A stretch of DNA of 64,000 nt from Vibrio sp. J1-1 (GCF_021728395.1 NZ_JAKKCM010000002.1:186001-250000), one strand, 5' to 3'; shown: positions 1 to 10,445, counted from the first letter of the stretch. Translations and numbers: made by a program. Notes: generated by a model from the letters alone, not told the origin.

Positions 1-1
1 T

Positions 2-49
2 AGAGAAGAACTCGATGCTCTGAAAGCTCAGGTAGAATCTCTGCTTTAA
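2..49 (+). CDS. 3' end of a yceH-like (UPF0502) gene, partial
   Basis: Only the last 15 codons and the TAA stop are inside the window. The tail reads as charged and leucine-rich (REELDALKAQVESLL), which suggests a coiled coil. This resembles the C-terminal end of the YceH/UPF0502 (DUF480) family as I remember it, but the fragment is too short to be sure. Its stop codon overlaps the start of the next gene by one base (TAATG), so the two are probably translated from one message. Confidence 0.45.
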   Translation, partial: REELDALKAQVESLL

Positions 50-363
50 TGAATGATTGTGTGGAACAGGTTTGGAGTGTTTATCTGATACGAAATAACC
101 GTAATGCACTCTATTGTGGGGTAACCAACAATATTGAGCGCCGGTTTAAACAGCATCAAGAGGGCAAAGGTGCTAAGGCACTAAAAGGTAAAGGTCCATT
201 AGTCCTGGTATGGACAATGAACTTTGACTCTAAGAGCCTAGCGATGAAAGCTGAGTACTTTATTAAGCAACTAGCTAAAAAGAAAAAAGAGCTATTAGTT
301 GAGTCAAAAGCGTCACTTGGTGTCGATGAAAACCACTGCTTGATATTTACCGTTCGTCGTTAA
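49..363 (+). CDS. GIY-YIG nuclease-family protein (YhbQ/UPF0213-like)
   Basis: A 104-residue protein that is almost entirely one GIY-YIG domain. The first motif appears as VYLIR followed by LYCGVTNN at about residues 11-28, then IERRFKQHQ with the conserved arginine. The small stand-alone GIY-YIG proteins (YhbQ/UPF0213) have this length. The family fold is that of a nuclease, but the cellular substrate of the stand-alone members is largely unknown. It overlaps the upstream stop codon by one base and is followed by a strong terminator, so it ends its transcription unit. The fold is fairly certain; no in vivo role can be read from the sequence. Confidence 0.85.
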   Translation: MNDCVEQVWSVYLIRNNRNALYCGVTNNIERRFKQHQEGKGAKALKGKGPLVLVWTMNFDSKSLAMKAEYFIKQLAKKKKELLVESKASLGVDENHCLIFTVRR

Positions 364-399
364 ATGGTCGAATAAACGTACTACACTGACTTACGATCA

Positions 400-429
400 G
401 CCGCCAACTTTTATAAGGCGGCTTTTTTT
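400..429 (+). terminator. Rho-independent terminator after the GIY-YIG gene
   Basis: A 6-bp GC stem, GCCGCC at 400-405 and GGCGGC at 417-422, is followed by seven T. The rest of the 284-bp gap up to luxP shows no other clear structure and must hold the luxP promoter. Confidence 0.85.
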
Positions 430-614
430 ATTTAAAATGTGCATTCATAATGTTATGAAATAGAATGCAATATTCGTTTGTGATGTAAGACTCATCTGAC
501 GCATAATGCAGAACTAAGAAAATGATATTGAAACCAGTACTTAGTGGAAGGTAGATTACAATAGTTCAACGCGTCAAAGTAACGGATGACTAGGCTAAAT
601 AATAAATAGAGTGA

Positions 615-1744
<1,130 letters not shown>

Positions 1745-1745
<1 letters not shown>

Positions 1746-4318
1746 TGACAAATACATCAACTAGAAAGCGTCGCTCTTTGTCGACGCTCATTACTAAAAT
1801 TATAATTCTCGTTCTTGCTCCGATTATTTTAGGCATATTCGTTCAGAGTTATTACTTCTCCAAACAGATTATTTGGCAAGAAGTCGATAGGACAAAGCAA
1901 CAAACATCCGCCCTGATTCTGAATATTTTCGACAGTCATTTCGCTGCGATTCAAATCCACCACGACAGCAATTCTAAAAGCGATGTGGTGCTTGATTTTT
2001 ATACGAAGCGAGATGAAGAAGCCTTAAATTTCTTTTTTCTCAGCATTGACCAGAGTGATCCTGCACACACGCCTGAAATTCGCTTCCTCACTAATCATCA
2101 AGGCATTATCTGGGATGATGGAAACGCCCATTTTTATGGCATTAATGACTCAATACTGGATACTATTGCCAGTAACGTCACATTCACCAATAACTGGTAT
2201 TACATTACTTCACTGACCCCGATGGGGGCTCGTCACCTGTTGGTTAGAAGAGTCCCGGTACTTGAACCCAAAACGGGAGAAGTGAGGGGGTATTCCTACA
2301 ATGTCGTCGTCTTGGATAATAACTTTGGCCTGATGGAAAGGCTGAAGAGCGAAGGTAACGTCGATAATGTTGTACTCATCTCCGATAATCTACCTTTAGC
2401 CAACTCATTAGCTGGCGATGAGTCTTATAAAATATTTGATGTTCTGAAACGCAAAGAGTCTCAAGAGAAACTAGACCAATTATTGATTATTAAGACACCA
2501 ATTGAAGTGAACGCAGCGCATACCGACTTATCTTTGCTAACAGTTCAGGACAATCAAAGTGTCGTTACCCTGCAGGTTCAGCATCTTTTGGCGATGATGG
2601 CTTCGGTCATCGGAATGATCTTAATCGCCTTACTAACCAAAGAGTGGATTGAGAATAAGGTAGCAGAACAACTTGACTCCTTGATGTCCTACACACGTTC
2701 CGCTCGCGAAGAAAAAGGGTTTGAACGTTTTGGTGGGTCAGATATCGAAGAGTTTGATGATATTGGAACTACGTTAGAAAACACTTTTGAAGAGCTAGAA
2801 GCGCAAAAACGTTCATTTCGCGACCTGTTTAACTTTGCATTATCGCCGATCATGGTGTGGTCTGAAGCGGGAGTACTGATACAGGTAAACCCGGCGGCGA
2901 GAAAAGAGCTAGTGCTCGAAGATGACATTAAGACCATGCCTCCCGTGTTTAGAAACTTTAAGGAAAAACTACTTCCACATCTTCGTATGGCATCGCAAGG
3001 TGCGACGTTAACTGGGGTGAATGTGCCGATTGGGGAAAAAGTGTATCGCTGGAACTTATCACCCATTCTCGTTGATGGCGATCTTAGTGGCATCATTGTA
3101 CAAGGGCAAGACATCACAACCCTTATCGAAGCGGAAAAACAAAGTAATGTCGCCAGAAAAGAAGCCGAAAAATCCGCCCAAGCTCGCGCTGATTTCCTCG
3201 CTAAAATGAGTCACGAAATTCGAACGCCAATAAATGGTATTTTAGGGGTTGCTCAGCTATTGAAAGGTTCTGTTCAATCGCAAGAACAAAGTAATCAGAT
3301 AGACGTTCTCCGTCATAGTGGTGAGCACTTATTAGCTGTTTTGAATGATATTCTGGACTTCTCGAAAATAGAGCAAGGGAAATTTAATATTCAAAAACAT
3401 TCCTTTTCTTTTACCGATACCGTTCGTACTTTAGAGAATATTTATCGTCCGATTTGTGAAAGCAAAGGTGTGGATCTGATTATTGAAAACCAGTTGGATC
3501 CTAAAGTGGCGCTATTTACGGATCAGGTTCGCCTCAACCAAATTATGTTTAACCTGCTTAGTAACGCGGTCAAATTTACTCCATCAGGAAGCGTGCGGCT
3601 AAGCGCGAAATTAGAGCACTTTGAAGGCGCTGAGAACAGCGTGCTCGTGGTTGAAGTTTCCGATACAGGTATTGGTATTGACCCGAATAAACTTGAGCAA
3701 ATGTTTGAGCCGTTTGTGCAAGAAGAGGAAACGACAACGCGTGAATATGGTGGTAGTGGTTTAGGACTGACAATCGTCAAAAGTTTGGTCGATATGCTAG
3801 ACGGTAATGTTCAAGTTCACAGTCAAAAAGGGGTTGGAACGACATTTGTTGTAACGTTGCCGGTGAGAGATCGTGAGCGTCTCTCAAGTGAAAATAAGCC
3901 CAGCCAACATATCAATCCCGAGGATATGTTCAATGAAACGTTGAAGGTCCTGCTGGTTGAAGACAATCATACCAATGCGTTTATTTTAAAAGCCTTTTGT
4001 AGTAAATATGAAATGCAGGTTGAATGGGCAAAAGATGGGCTTGAGGCTATCGAGCGATTAAAACACCATACCTATGACTTGATCTTAATGGATAATCAAC
4101 TTCCGCATCTCGGTGGTATAGAAACCACAAAAGAGATTCGCCGAAATTTGAAATTAGGCACGCCGATTTATGCTTGCACGGCTGATACTGCAAAAGAAAC
4201 AGGCGATGCATTTATGGAAGCGGGGGCGAACTACATCTTACTTAAACCAATTAAAGAAAATGCATTCCACGATGCGCTTTTGGATTACAAACAGCGATTC
4301 TTAGTCGACTGGGTATAA
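1745..4318 (+). CDS. luxQ: LuxQ, AI-2 sensor hybrid histidine kinase/phosphatase
   Basis: LuxQ is the inner-membrane partner of LuxP. It feeds phosphate to LuxU and LuxO when AI-2 is scarce and removes it when AI-2 is bound. Read from the ATG at 1745 the protein has 857 residues: a first membrane segment near residues 15-35, a periplasmic sensor domain to about 280, a second membrane segment, a PAS-like linker, the H-box KMSHEIRTP with His490, a HATPase domain (DTGIGI, GSGLGLTI) and a C-terminal receiver domain with phospho-acceptor Asp783 (LMDNQLP). A TTG one codon upstream is less likely than the ATG, which overlaps the luxP stop by one base and implies translational coupling. No luxU or luxO gene lies in the window. 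Confidence 0.96.
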
Positions 4319-4339
4319 GAAACACATCACCTCATATCA

Positions 4340-4365
4340 GGCACAACGCAAGTTGTGCCTTTTTT
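4340..4365 (+). terminator. Terminator after luxQ
   Basis: An 8-bp perfect stem, GGCACAAC at 4340-4347 and GTTGTGCC at 4352-4359 with a GCAA loop, is followed by six T. Confidence 0.9.
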
Positions 4366-4411
4366 ATTACCTAAGATCCCTCTGCAACAAAATCTCTCAC
4401 CTTGAATTTAA

Positions 4412-4427
4412 TGTGATTTTTGTCACA
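4412..4427. promoter_or_regulatory. CRP-type site upstream of slyA
   Basis: TGTGATTTTTGTCACA is a perfect match to the CRP half-site rule TGTGA-N6-TCACA. It lies 67 bp before the regulator start and immediately upstream of the twin palindromes, so cAMP-CRP activation of this operon is likely. Confidence 0.6.
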
Positions 4428-4434
4428 AAGCCAT

Positions 4435-4480
4435 TTACTTAGCATGCTAACTAATTTATATTACTTAGCATGCTAAGTAA
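4435..4480. promoter_or_regulatory. Twin SlyA/MarR-type palindromic operators
   Basis: Two 20-bp copies lie 26 bp apart, start to start. The second, TTACTTAGCATGCTAAGTAA at 4461-4480, is a perfect palindrome. The first, at 4435-4454, differs by one base (AACTAA at its end). The core TTAGCATGCTAA closely matches the known SlyA consensus TTAGCAAGCTAA. They end 13 bp before the regulator start codon, in a position suited to autoregulation. Confidence 0.75.
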
Positions 4481-4493
4481 TTGAGTGTTTGTA

Positions 4494-4949
4494 ATGATTC
4501 AAGACATCGACATTTTGAGAGAACTTTCCGTTGCAGAGAAGTTATCTCGCGTCTCACGTTTATGGAAGATGGTCGCAGACCGAGAGCTTGAGCCACTGAA
4601 CCTGACGTATCCGCGCTGGACTGCCTTATGGAAGTTACATCGTATGGGGGACCATGTCAGCCAGAAGCATCTCGCTGAAGCACTAGAGATTGAACTGTCG
4701 TCGTTGATGCGAACCTTAAAATTACTCGAAGAGCAGTCTCTGGTAATACGACGTTGTTGTGAACATGACAAGCGCGCCCGTATCGTCAGTCTGACTGATG
4801 AAGGTAAAGCTCTTATTACTCAACTAGAGAGCCGAATATTTGAGGTTCGTAGAAAATTACTGTCGGACATCAATGATGATGAGCTGAAAGCCATGGGATT
4901 AATCCTAGAGCAAATTGCCCGTAATGCACTCGATACACTTAGCGAATAA
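4494..4949 (+). CDS. SlyA/MarR-family transcriptional regulator
   Basis: A 151-residue winged-helix regulator. The recognition part is seen at about residues 50-90 (SQKHLAEALEIELSSLMRTLKLLEEQSLVIRR), followed by the wing (EHDKRARIVSLTDEGK), both typical of SlyA. The ATG at 4494 is preferred to the GTG at 4485 because a TTGAG ribosome-binding site sits 8 bp before it. Twin SlyA-like operators lie immediately upstream. The next two genes, an HlyD-type adaptor and a DUF2955 membrane protein, follow on the same strand, which suggests that the regulator controls an efflux system and is released by a small, possibly aromatic, ligand. The ligand is inference. Confidence 0.9.
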   Translation: MIQDIDILRELSVAEKLSRVSRLWKMVADRELEPLNLTYPRWTALWKLHRMGDHVSQKHLAEALEIELSSLMRTLKLLEEQSLVIRRCCEHDKRARIVSLTDEGKALITQLESRIFEVRRKLLSDINDDELKAMGLILEQIARNALDTLSE

Positions 4950-4982
4950 GTCAGAAAACCCAAAAAAGAGAAGTTGAATCCT

Positions 4983-6041
4983 ATGACTCCAGACCAAAAA
5001 TTCGCGCGCTGGATTAAATATTCATGCGTAGCGTTTGTCCTTGTCTTTGCTTATTTTCTAGTTGCCGACCTGGCAATGCCTCTTACCCCTCAAGCAATGG
5101 CAACTCGCGTAGTAACCAAAGTAGCTCCACGTGTTAGTGGGCAAATCACAGAAATTTACGTCACGAACAACCAGGAAATCCACAAGGGCGACCTGTTGTT
5201 CCAGATCGATCCGCAACCGTATCAACTGGCGGTAGAGCGTGCTCAGCTCAACCTGGACCAGGTGATTCAAAACAATGACCAGCTGGATGCTTCAATCGCC
5301 GCTGCCAAAGCTGATGTGGAAGCAAGTAAGATTATTGCAGAGCAAAAGGTACGAGAAGCGGCGCGTTTGAATAAGCTTTTTCATCGTAATGGTACTTCTC
5401 AGCAGCAACTAGATGATGCTCAGAGTAGTGCCACCGCTGAAAAAGCCAACCTGTTAGCAGCCCGTGCTCGTCTGAAGGAACTCGAAGTAAGTCGTGGTGA
5501 AATGGGTGACGATAATGTCAGCGTTCGTGTTGCGCAGAACCAACTCAAGCAAGCGGAGCTGAATCTGTCTTACACAAGAGTTATTGCTGAACATGATGGA
5601 GTAGTTGCCAACCTTCAATTGGAAGTTGGTGCTTACGCCTCTACGGCAAGCCCTCTGGTAGCATTAGTTTCAAATGACGTTGACATTATTGCTGATTTCC
5701 GTGAAAAGAGCCTGCGCCACTTTAATCGCGACAGCCGTGCATTGGTGGCCTTTGATAGCTTGCCTGGTGAAGTTTTTGAAGCTCAAATCACGAGTATTGA
5801 TGCCGGTGTCAGTTCTGGTCAGTTTGATGCAGATGGCCGGCTTGCCAAGCCTACGGAGACCGACCGTTGGGTTAGGGATGCACAGCGCATGCGTTTGCAT
5901 TTAGCAATCGACGATCAAGAGCTGCAATCGTTCCCTGCCGGAGCACGCGCAACAGTTCAACTGTTACCTGAGAATACGATCTCTGGCTGGTTTAGTAACC
6001 TACAGATTCATTTCTTGAGTGCTCTGCATTACATATATTAA
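4983..6041 (+). CDS. HlyD/EmrA-like membrane fusion protein
   Basis: A periplasmic adaptor of about 352 residues, with one N-terminal membrane anchor (residues about 12-35). A biotinyl-lipoyl half (PRVSGQITEIYVTNNQEIHKGDLLFQIDP) follows, then a long coiled-coil hairpin rich in Ala, Gln and Lys (about 80-190), and the second lipoyl half (AEHDGVVANLQLEVGAY). AaeA, EmrA and YibH proteins are built this way. The ATG at 4983 has AGAGAAG 10 bp upstream; a TTG at 4974 sits too close to that site. It is the adaptor for the membrane protein encoded 12 bp downstream. Confidence 0.88.
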   Translation: MTPDQKFARWIKYSCVAFVLVFAYFLVADLAMPLTPQAMATRVVTKVAPRVSGQITEIYVTNNQEIHKGDLLFQIDPQPYQLAVERAQLNLDQVIQNNDQLDASIAAAKADVEASKIIAEQKVREAARLNKLFHRNGTSQQQLDDAQSSATAEKANLLAARARLKELEVSRGEMGDDNVSVRVAQNQLKQAELNLSYTRVIAEHDGVVANLQLEVGAYASTASPLVALVSNDVDIIADFREKSLRHFNRDSRALVAFDSLPGEVFEAQITSIDAGVSSGQFDADGRLAKPTETDRWVRDAQRMRLHLAIDDQELQSFPAGARATVQLLPENTISGWFSNLQIHFLSALHYIY

Positions 6042-6053
6042 TTAGGAGGTGGT

Positions 6054-7091
6054 ATGAAGTTATGGGACCACCCCATGTCTGAGAATGATCTCCGGCAGTG
6101 CTTACGAATCGCCACGGGCGCGATGATAGGTTTCACCGTATGTAAACTTTTCGGCTGGAACTATGGTGTATTTTATACGGTAACGCCAATGCTGCTGCTT
6201 GGCATGGTACCTGTGATGAGCTTGCACGCGGCTAGGCAGATGATATTTGCAGCCGTAGTCTGTGGCCTCGAGGTTGGTATCCTTGCCGGACTGTTTGGCG
6301 GCCATCCCGTCATGATGACAATGATTGCATTTGGTTTATTTCTGTACAAATTTGCTTGTATGTCAAAAGGAAGTCTTTTCCTGTTTGGTGCAAGTAGTGT
6401 ACTAAATCTGAGCATCATGCTGCATTTTTCCAGCTATGTCAGTACTGACCTAAATGATCTTATCTTCAGTAATCTGGAAGCGAATGTTCTTTCAGTTGCT
6501 GTTGCGTACTTGGTGACGTTTTTAATCCCAGATGCAGAGCCTCGTCAGCCGCTAGCCAGACCTTCGGAACCAAAGAAAAGCCATCGTATGCGTCATGAAG
6601 CGTTGATGGGGGCGAGCATTGCAACTATGTCGTTTCTGGTTTTCCAGATTTTCGACTTAAGTGACTCTTTATCGGCTCAGGCAACGACGATATTGTTGTT
6701 GTTTCCGATGCATTGGAATGGTGCCCTAGGTTATGCGCGTAAAAGAGCCATGGGTACGTTACTGGGGGTTACGTTCGGTATTACCAGCCAGCTAATACTT
6801 TATGACTGGTCAGATACCTTGCTATTCGTCGTACCTCTGCTGTGGATTGGCGCAATGATTTTCAGCTATATGCACGTTAAAGAATCCAGTGGATCCGGAG
6901 CGGGCTTTGGTGGACTTACTACGTTAGGCATTTTATTTGGTCAATACTTAAGCCCAGGTGGTGATTTGATCTTTAGCGCGCTTTATCGGGTGAGCAGTAT
7001 CCTGTTTGCCATTGTTGTAACGCTGTTGGTGACCTATCTGGTCCATCGATTCCTCAATAGCTTCGAAGCAACTCGCTTTGGCGAACAATAG
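6054..7091 (+). CDS. DUF2955 / FUSC-like inner-membrane protein, probable efflux partner
   Basis: A 345-residue membrane protein with about ten hydrophobic segments in two similar halves (about 15-165 and 190-335), separated by a basic cytoplasmic linker (EPKKSHRMRHEAL). The layout fits DUF2955 proteins, relatives of the AaeB/FUSC efflux family that are usually paired with an HlyD-type adaptor, as here. A strong TAGGAGG ribosome-binding site precedes the start. The cluster regulator-adaptor-DUF2955 suggests export of an organic acid or other toxic small molecule; the substrate is unknown. Confidence 0.8.
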   Translation: MKLWDHPMSENDLRQCLRIATGAMIGFTVCKLFGWNYGVFYTVTPMLLLGMVPVMSLHAARQMIFAAVVCGLEVGILAGLFGGHPVMMTMIAFGLFLYKFACMSKGSLFLFGASSVLNLSIMLHFSSYVSTDLNDLIFSNLEANVLSVAVAYLVTFLIPDAEPRQPLARPSEPKKSHRMRHEALMGASIATMSFLVFQIFDLSDSLSAQATTILLLFPMHWNGALGYARKRAMGTLLGVTFGITSQLILYDWSDTLLFVVPLLWIGAMIFSYMHVKESSGSGAGFGGLTTLGILFGQYLSPGGDLIFSALYRVSSILFAIVVTLLVTYLVHRFLNSFEATRFGEQ

Positions 7092-7119
7092 CCATTCAAT
7101 TTGCTTTGAGTATTAAACG

Positions 7120-7779
7120 TTAGTTGCTGGACAGAAAATACTGTTCCAGCAATGCTATTTTCAGCTGGTCAGTCATTGCAATTGGCTTTTCAAACTTAAT
7201 GCCAATGATCCAGCCTTTGGCTAACTTTTTGATGTTTGCGATTAAGCAATGATTGTCGCTGCCTACATAAGTACTAAGTGCTGAATCAACCCTAACGTTA
7301 TCACCCACTTGGAAGTCCGGTTCAATTAAGGTTGAGATACCAATCCCGGCGATGGAAAAGTCGATCAGGCTTCCGGCGTAGACATGACCGCCATGGTCAA
7401 TAGTACAGTCCATTTTCAGCTTGTAACGTTCAAACTCACGTACTGGTTTTGTGGCAAACGTCGTGGGTATTCGGACGAATAAAAGAGGGGAAGGGAGGCT
7501 AACGTGCATTAACACACTGGATTTGAACGCAACAACGTGCCCCAGTTCCGTGTCTGATACGCCACGAACAACGACGTCTGCATTATTGAGCCTTCTGATC
7601 GCATGATCTTCTAGTAGCTTTGTTGGAATATCAATAATCAGGTAGGCGTTTTCCTTAAAGCCTAAATAAGCCGTAGAGTATGAGCTGCTCTTCTGTGGGC
7701 CAAACTCCATCTCAATGGATAACTTAGTTCCCGGTTTCAAGAAATGACTCAGTTCATCTTTCGTGTGTGTTGCTGGCAT
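7120..7779 (-). CDS. PilZ-domain cyclic di-GMP binding protein
   Basis: A 219-residue protein with an N-terminal YcgR-like half (residues about 10-105) and a C-terminal PilZ domain. The c-di-GMP binding residues are present: the RxxxR motif at R114 and R118 (VREFERYK) and the D/NxSxxG motif at D140-S142-G145 (DFSIAG). The two-domain layout resembles YcgR-type brakes of flagellar motility, but no flagellar gene is nearby, so the output is not known. It is convergent with the DUF2955 gene, and the 231-bp gap upstream (7780-8010) holds no gene that I can see. Confidence 0.9.
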   Translation of the reverse strand: MPATHTKDELSHFLKPGTKLSIEMEFGPQKSSSYSTAYLGFKENAYLIIDIPTKLLEDHAIRRLNNADVVVRGVSDTELGHVVAFKSSVLMHVSLPSPLLFVRIPTTFATKPVREFERYKLKMDCTIDHGGHVYAGSLIDFSIAGIGISTLIEPDFQVGDNVRVDSALSTYVGSDNHCLIANIKKLAKGWIIGIKFEKPIAMTDQLKIALLEQYFLSSN

Positions 7780-8010
7780 ATCATCAAATGTTCTATTCCC
7801 TTATTGTTTGGGAGGCTATCAGAACATCATTTGGTCAGGCAACATACTTTATGTAAATAACTGCTTAATAGAGTTTATTTACCTAATCGATCACTATTCT
7901 ACCCCCATCAATATAACAACTTGACTACAGAGTGACCACTTGTCGCTTAAGTCCACCTGCACAGTATCAAACCAGTGGATATTAAAATCCGAACTTAAGG
8001 TGTACGCCCC

Positions 8011-8952
8011 TTAACGATGGGCTGGTGGGCGATAAGGTTGGCTCAGGTCATTTTTCATAAATATCTGGCTCGCGATAATACTGCCACATGTCACTAGCAT
8101 CAGGGCTAGCCATGTCAGTGTATCGGGTTGCTCACCAAAGATTGGGATAGCTAGTAGTGTCGCAATAACTGGAGTTAAAGAACCAAACGCAGCACTGGCT
8201 TCCGCGCCAATGATTCGGATAGCGTATATAAAAGTATATGAAGCGATTAAGCCTGCGCCTACCCCTTGAAGCATGGTGTGCCCCAACAGTTCTTCCCATG
8301 GCCAGTACTTAATTGGTGTTACGGCTAAATAGCTTTCTATCCAGCCGAAACCCACGGCGATGGTGAGTAGTGCTAACGAGATAATCGCCACAAAACCTGC
8401 ACATACATGAGCGTTCAGGTTGGCGACACGCGCGCTAATGGTAAAGACAGCCCACATTAAACTACCCGTAAGAAATAGTAGATGTCCTTGTAATTGTGAC
8501 CAGTTGTAGTCAGTGCCTATGTTGGAAAACAGGAAGACAAAGATACCCAATAATACCGTCGTAAGCCCAAATAAACGGTGTTGGCTCAATGCTTGTTGAT
8601 AAAAGAGAACTGCGATAGCAGAGACGAATAACGGTAATGTGCCGGGGATCAGTGCACTGGCATGAGAGACTGGAGCGAGGTGCATCGCGCTACCTACGAT
8701 CAGTAAGTAAGGCAGTCCGCTACCGACGACAACGCCGGTTAAGTATTTATTGGGAATAGCGCTTATTGTTTTTCTGTACTTTAGGACAAAAGGCAGTAAG
8801 ACCAAGCTAGGAATCAAAAATCTGACCAAAGCAATATCGGCTGGTTGAAGTTCTGAGATCGCGCCTGCTTTGAGAGAAATGAAAAAACCGGACCAGAGAA
8901 GTAAGGTCACTAGTATTGCTGCGTATCCCAGAATCATGCTTAACGTATCCAA
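8011..8952 (-). CDS. EamA/DMT-superfamily transporter
   Basis: A 313-residue integral membrane protein with ten predicted segments in two EamA repeats (about 8-140 and 155-300), ending in a short basic tail. This is the drug/metabolite transporter layout (RhaT/YdcZ/EamA), usually used to export metabolites or amino acids. It is transcribed divergently from an Lrp/AsnC-type regulator whose start is 134 bp away. That pairing is common for amino-acid exporters controlled by their own Lrp-like regulator, so an amino-acid substrate is a reasonable inference. Confidence 0.88.
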   Translation of the reverse strand: MDTLSMILGYAAILVTLLLWSGFFISLKAGAISELQPADIALVRFLIPSLVLLPFVLKYRKTISAIPNKYLTGVVVGSGLPYLLIVGSAMHLAPVSHASALIPGTLPLFVSAIAVLFYQQALSQHRLFGLTTVLLGIFVFLFSNIGTDYNWSQLQGHLLFLTGSLMWAVFTISARVANLNAHVCAGFVAIISLALLTIAVGFGWIESYLAVTPIKYWPWEELLGHTMLQGVGAGLIASYTFIYAIRIIGAEASAAFGSLTPVIATLLAIPIFGEQPDTLTWLALMLVTCGSIIASQIFMKNDLSQPYRPPAHR

Positions 8953-9086
8953 TTTGTTATCGACTCATTCATTGTCGAATAAAAATGACGCTCAGTGGTG
9001 GCAAGTTATGACGTGATTTATTTCAATATTGGTGAAAAAACGCGTATAAAGTCTATATGTTAATTAAATTTGGCAGATAATGAGAA

Positions 9087-9542
9087 ATGGACAAAATAGA
9101 CAGGCAACTCATTAACCTGATTCAAAAAGACGCCACTCTGACGACCGCAGATCTTGCAGACCAAGTTGGGCTGTCGCCTTCTCCATGCGCAAGGCGAATA
9201 AAGCGTCTTGAGCAAGAAGGTGTTATTAATGGCTACCGGGCTATATTATCCCGCGGTAAGGTCGGCATTGCGATGACGGTGTTTGTCGAAGTCAGTTTGA
9301 ATAATCACCAAGCGTCTTCGATTGATGATTTTGAATATTCGATCGTTGAAATGGACGAGGTAATCTCTTGTCACGTCGTATCGGGCGCTTATGATTACTT
9401 ATTGGAAGTTGTCAGTAAGGATCTGGAGGGCTATGAAAATTTCACCAGAAAACTACAGAGGTTGGAGAATGTGAAAGACATTCATACCCATCTAGCCATA
9501 AGAGAGGTAAAAGGCAATGGAAGTCTGCCAGTTTATGCCTGA
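9087..9542 (+). CDS. Lrp/AsnC-family transcriptional regulator
   Basis: A 151-residue regulator with an N-terminal AsnC-type helix-turn-helix (IDRQLINLIQKDATLTTADLADQVGLSPSPCARRIKRLEQEGVI) and a C-terminal RAM ligand-binding domain (about 65-145, including GAYDYLLEVV). It lies divergent to a DMT exporter and just before a methyltransferase gene, so it probably controls the exporter and itself in response to an amino acid. Its stop codon lies in the left arm of a 7-bp hairpin that leads into the next gene. Confidence 0.92.
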   Translation: MDKIDRQLINLIQKDATLTTADLADQVGLSPSPCARRIKRLEQEGVINGYRAILSRGKVGIAMTVFVEVSLNNHQASSIDDFEYSIVEMDEVISCHVVSGAYDYLLEVVSKDLEGYENFTRKLQRLENVKDIHTHLAIREVKGNGSLPVYA

Positions 9543-9561
9543 TCACTACGAGAGGTGATCA
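9540..9561 (+). promoter_or_regulatory. Hairpin over the stop of the Lrp gene and ribosome-binding site of the next gene
   Basis: TGATCAC (9540-9546) pairs with GTGATCA (9555-9561), with TACGAGAG as the loop. The left arm contains the Lrp-gene stop codon, and the AGAGG site of the methyltransferase lies in the loop and the first base of the right arm. No T-run follows, so it is more likely to tune translation than to stop transcription. Confidence 0.45.
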
Positions 9562-9563
9562 TC

Positions 9564-10184
9564 ATGAGGTGGTTAGATAGATTACGAATTGTGCATTATC
9601 ATCGTAAACGACTTAGGGCATTTGGTTCTGACAGAGTGAGGGCATTAGGGTGGCAGGATAAATTCAGTCAGTTCAGTCGATTTGAGGCTTTATGCGCCGA
9701 GCTACGATTGGATGACGCTTCCATTCTTGATATTGGATGTGGGTATGGCGACTTACTCTGGTTTCTGGAAACGAATGACATAACTCCAAAACGTTATATT
9801 GGTATTGATCAGCAGAAGTCGTTTGTTGCAGACGCGAAAAATAGAAACTTCAATACTCCTGCAGACTTCATATGCGCAGATTTTTCTACGTTAGTCTTGC
9901 CGCGATGTGATTACGTGTTTGCTTCCGGCTCACTTAATTATCAGTCGAGTAATGAAAATCATACGGTAGAGATGATTACTAGAATGTATCAGGCCGCTGA
10001 GAAGGGCTGTGCGTTCAATCTATTGGATGAAGCTAAACTGCCCAGTATGAAAATGCTCGCTTCTCATAATAAACAGGGGGTATTACGTTATTGTCGGTGG
10101 CTATGTCCCGATGCACAGTTAATTGAGGGGTACTCTGATCATGATTTCACCATAACCATGATCAAAAAAGCGAAGTCCGTTTAA
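9564..10184 (+). CDS. Class I SAM-dependent methyltransferase
   Basis: A 206-residue enzyme. Motif I of the Rossmann methyltransferase fold is clear at about residues 54-62 (ILDIGCGYGDLLWFL), followed by an acidic residue at the end of strand 2 (YIGIDQQ) and FICADFS before strand 4. The substrate is not indicated; small-molecule methyltransferases look like this. The ATG at 9564 has AGAGG 8 bp upstream; a GTG three codons earlier is possible. It follows the Lrp-type gene by 21 bp and is probably cotranscribed with it. Confidence 0.82.
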   Translation: MRWLDRLRIVHYHRKRLRAFGSDRVRALGWQDKFSQFSRFEALCAELRLDDASILDIGCGYGDLLWFLETNDITPKRYIGIDQQKSFVADAKNRNFNTPADFICADFSTLVLPRCDYVFASGSLNYQSSNENHTVEMITRMYQAAEKGCAFNLLDEAKLPSMKMLASHNKQGVLRYCRWLCPDAQLIEGYSDHDFTITMIKKAKSV

Positions 10185-10196
10185 TGACTTCGCTTT
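10167..10196 (+). terminator. Possible terminator overlapping the methyltransferase stop
   Basis: An 11-bp perfect stem, AAAGCGAAGTC at 10167-10177 and GACTTCGCTTT at 10186-10196, spans the stop codon. The T-run is short (CGCTTT, then AAGATTCTTT), so it is weaker than the other terminators here. Confidence 0.6.
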
Positions 10197-10211
10197 AAGA
10201 TTCTTTATGCT

Positions 10212-10445
10212 CTATTGGCTATTTTTGTATTGTGATATTTCACAATTGCCGGTCCGTCGATCCACTTTAAATGAGAAAGCAGCTGAATGGTATTCCCTTC
10301 CATCGCTCCAAATTGTTTCTCCGAAGATTTTACAAAGGTCCAGATCACTGATTGAACCGAATTGTTTTACGTGCCTAACTACTGACAAAAACTTGGCTTT
10401 AGTAGTATTAGGGTCTTGCCTGTTACTTAATCGATTGATAACCAT
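10212..10445 (-). pseudogene. Short open frame, possible gene remnant of unknown family
   Basis: The minus strand can encode 77 residues from the ATG at 10445, and the same frame stays open for 12 more codons upstream (to a stop at 10482-10484) without a start codon. The translation looks protein-like (for example GSISDLDLCKIFGETIW and DGREYHSAAFSFKVDRRTGNCEI) but no ribosome-binding site precedes the ATG. I do not recognise a family. It may be the C-terminal remnant of a lost gene. An overlapping plus-strand frame looks less protein-like. Confidence 0.3.
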
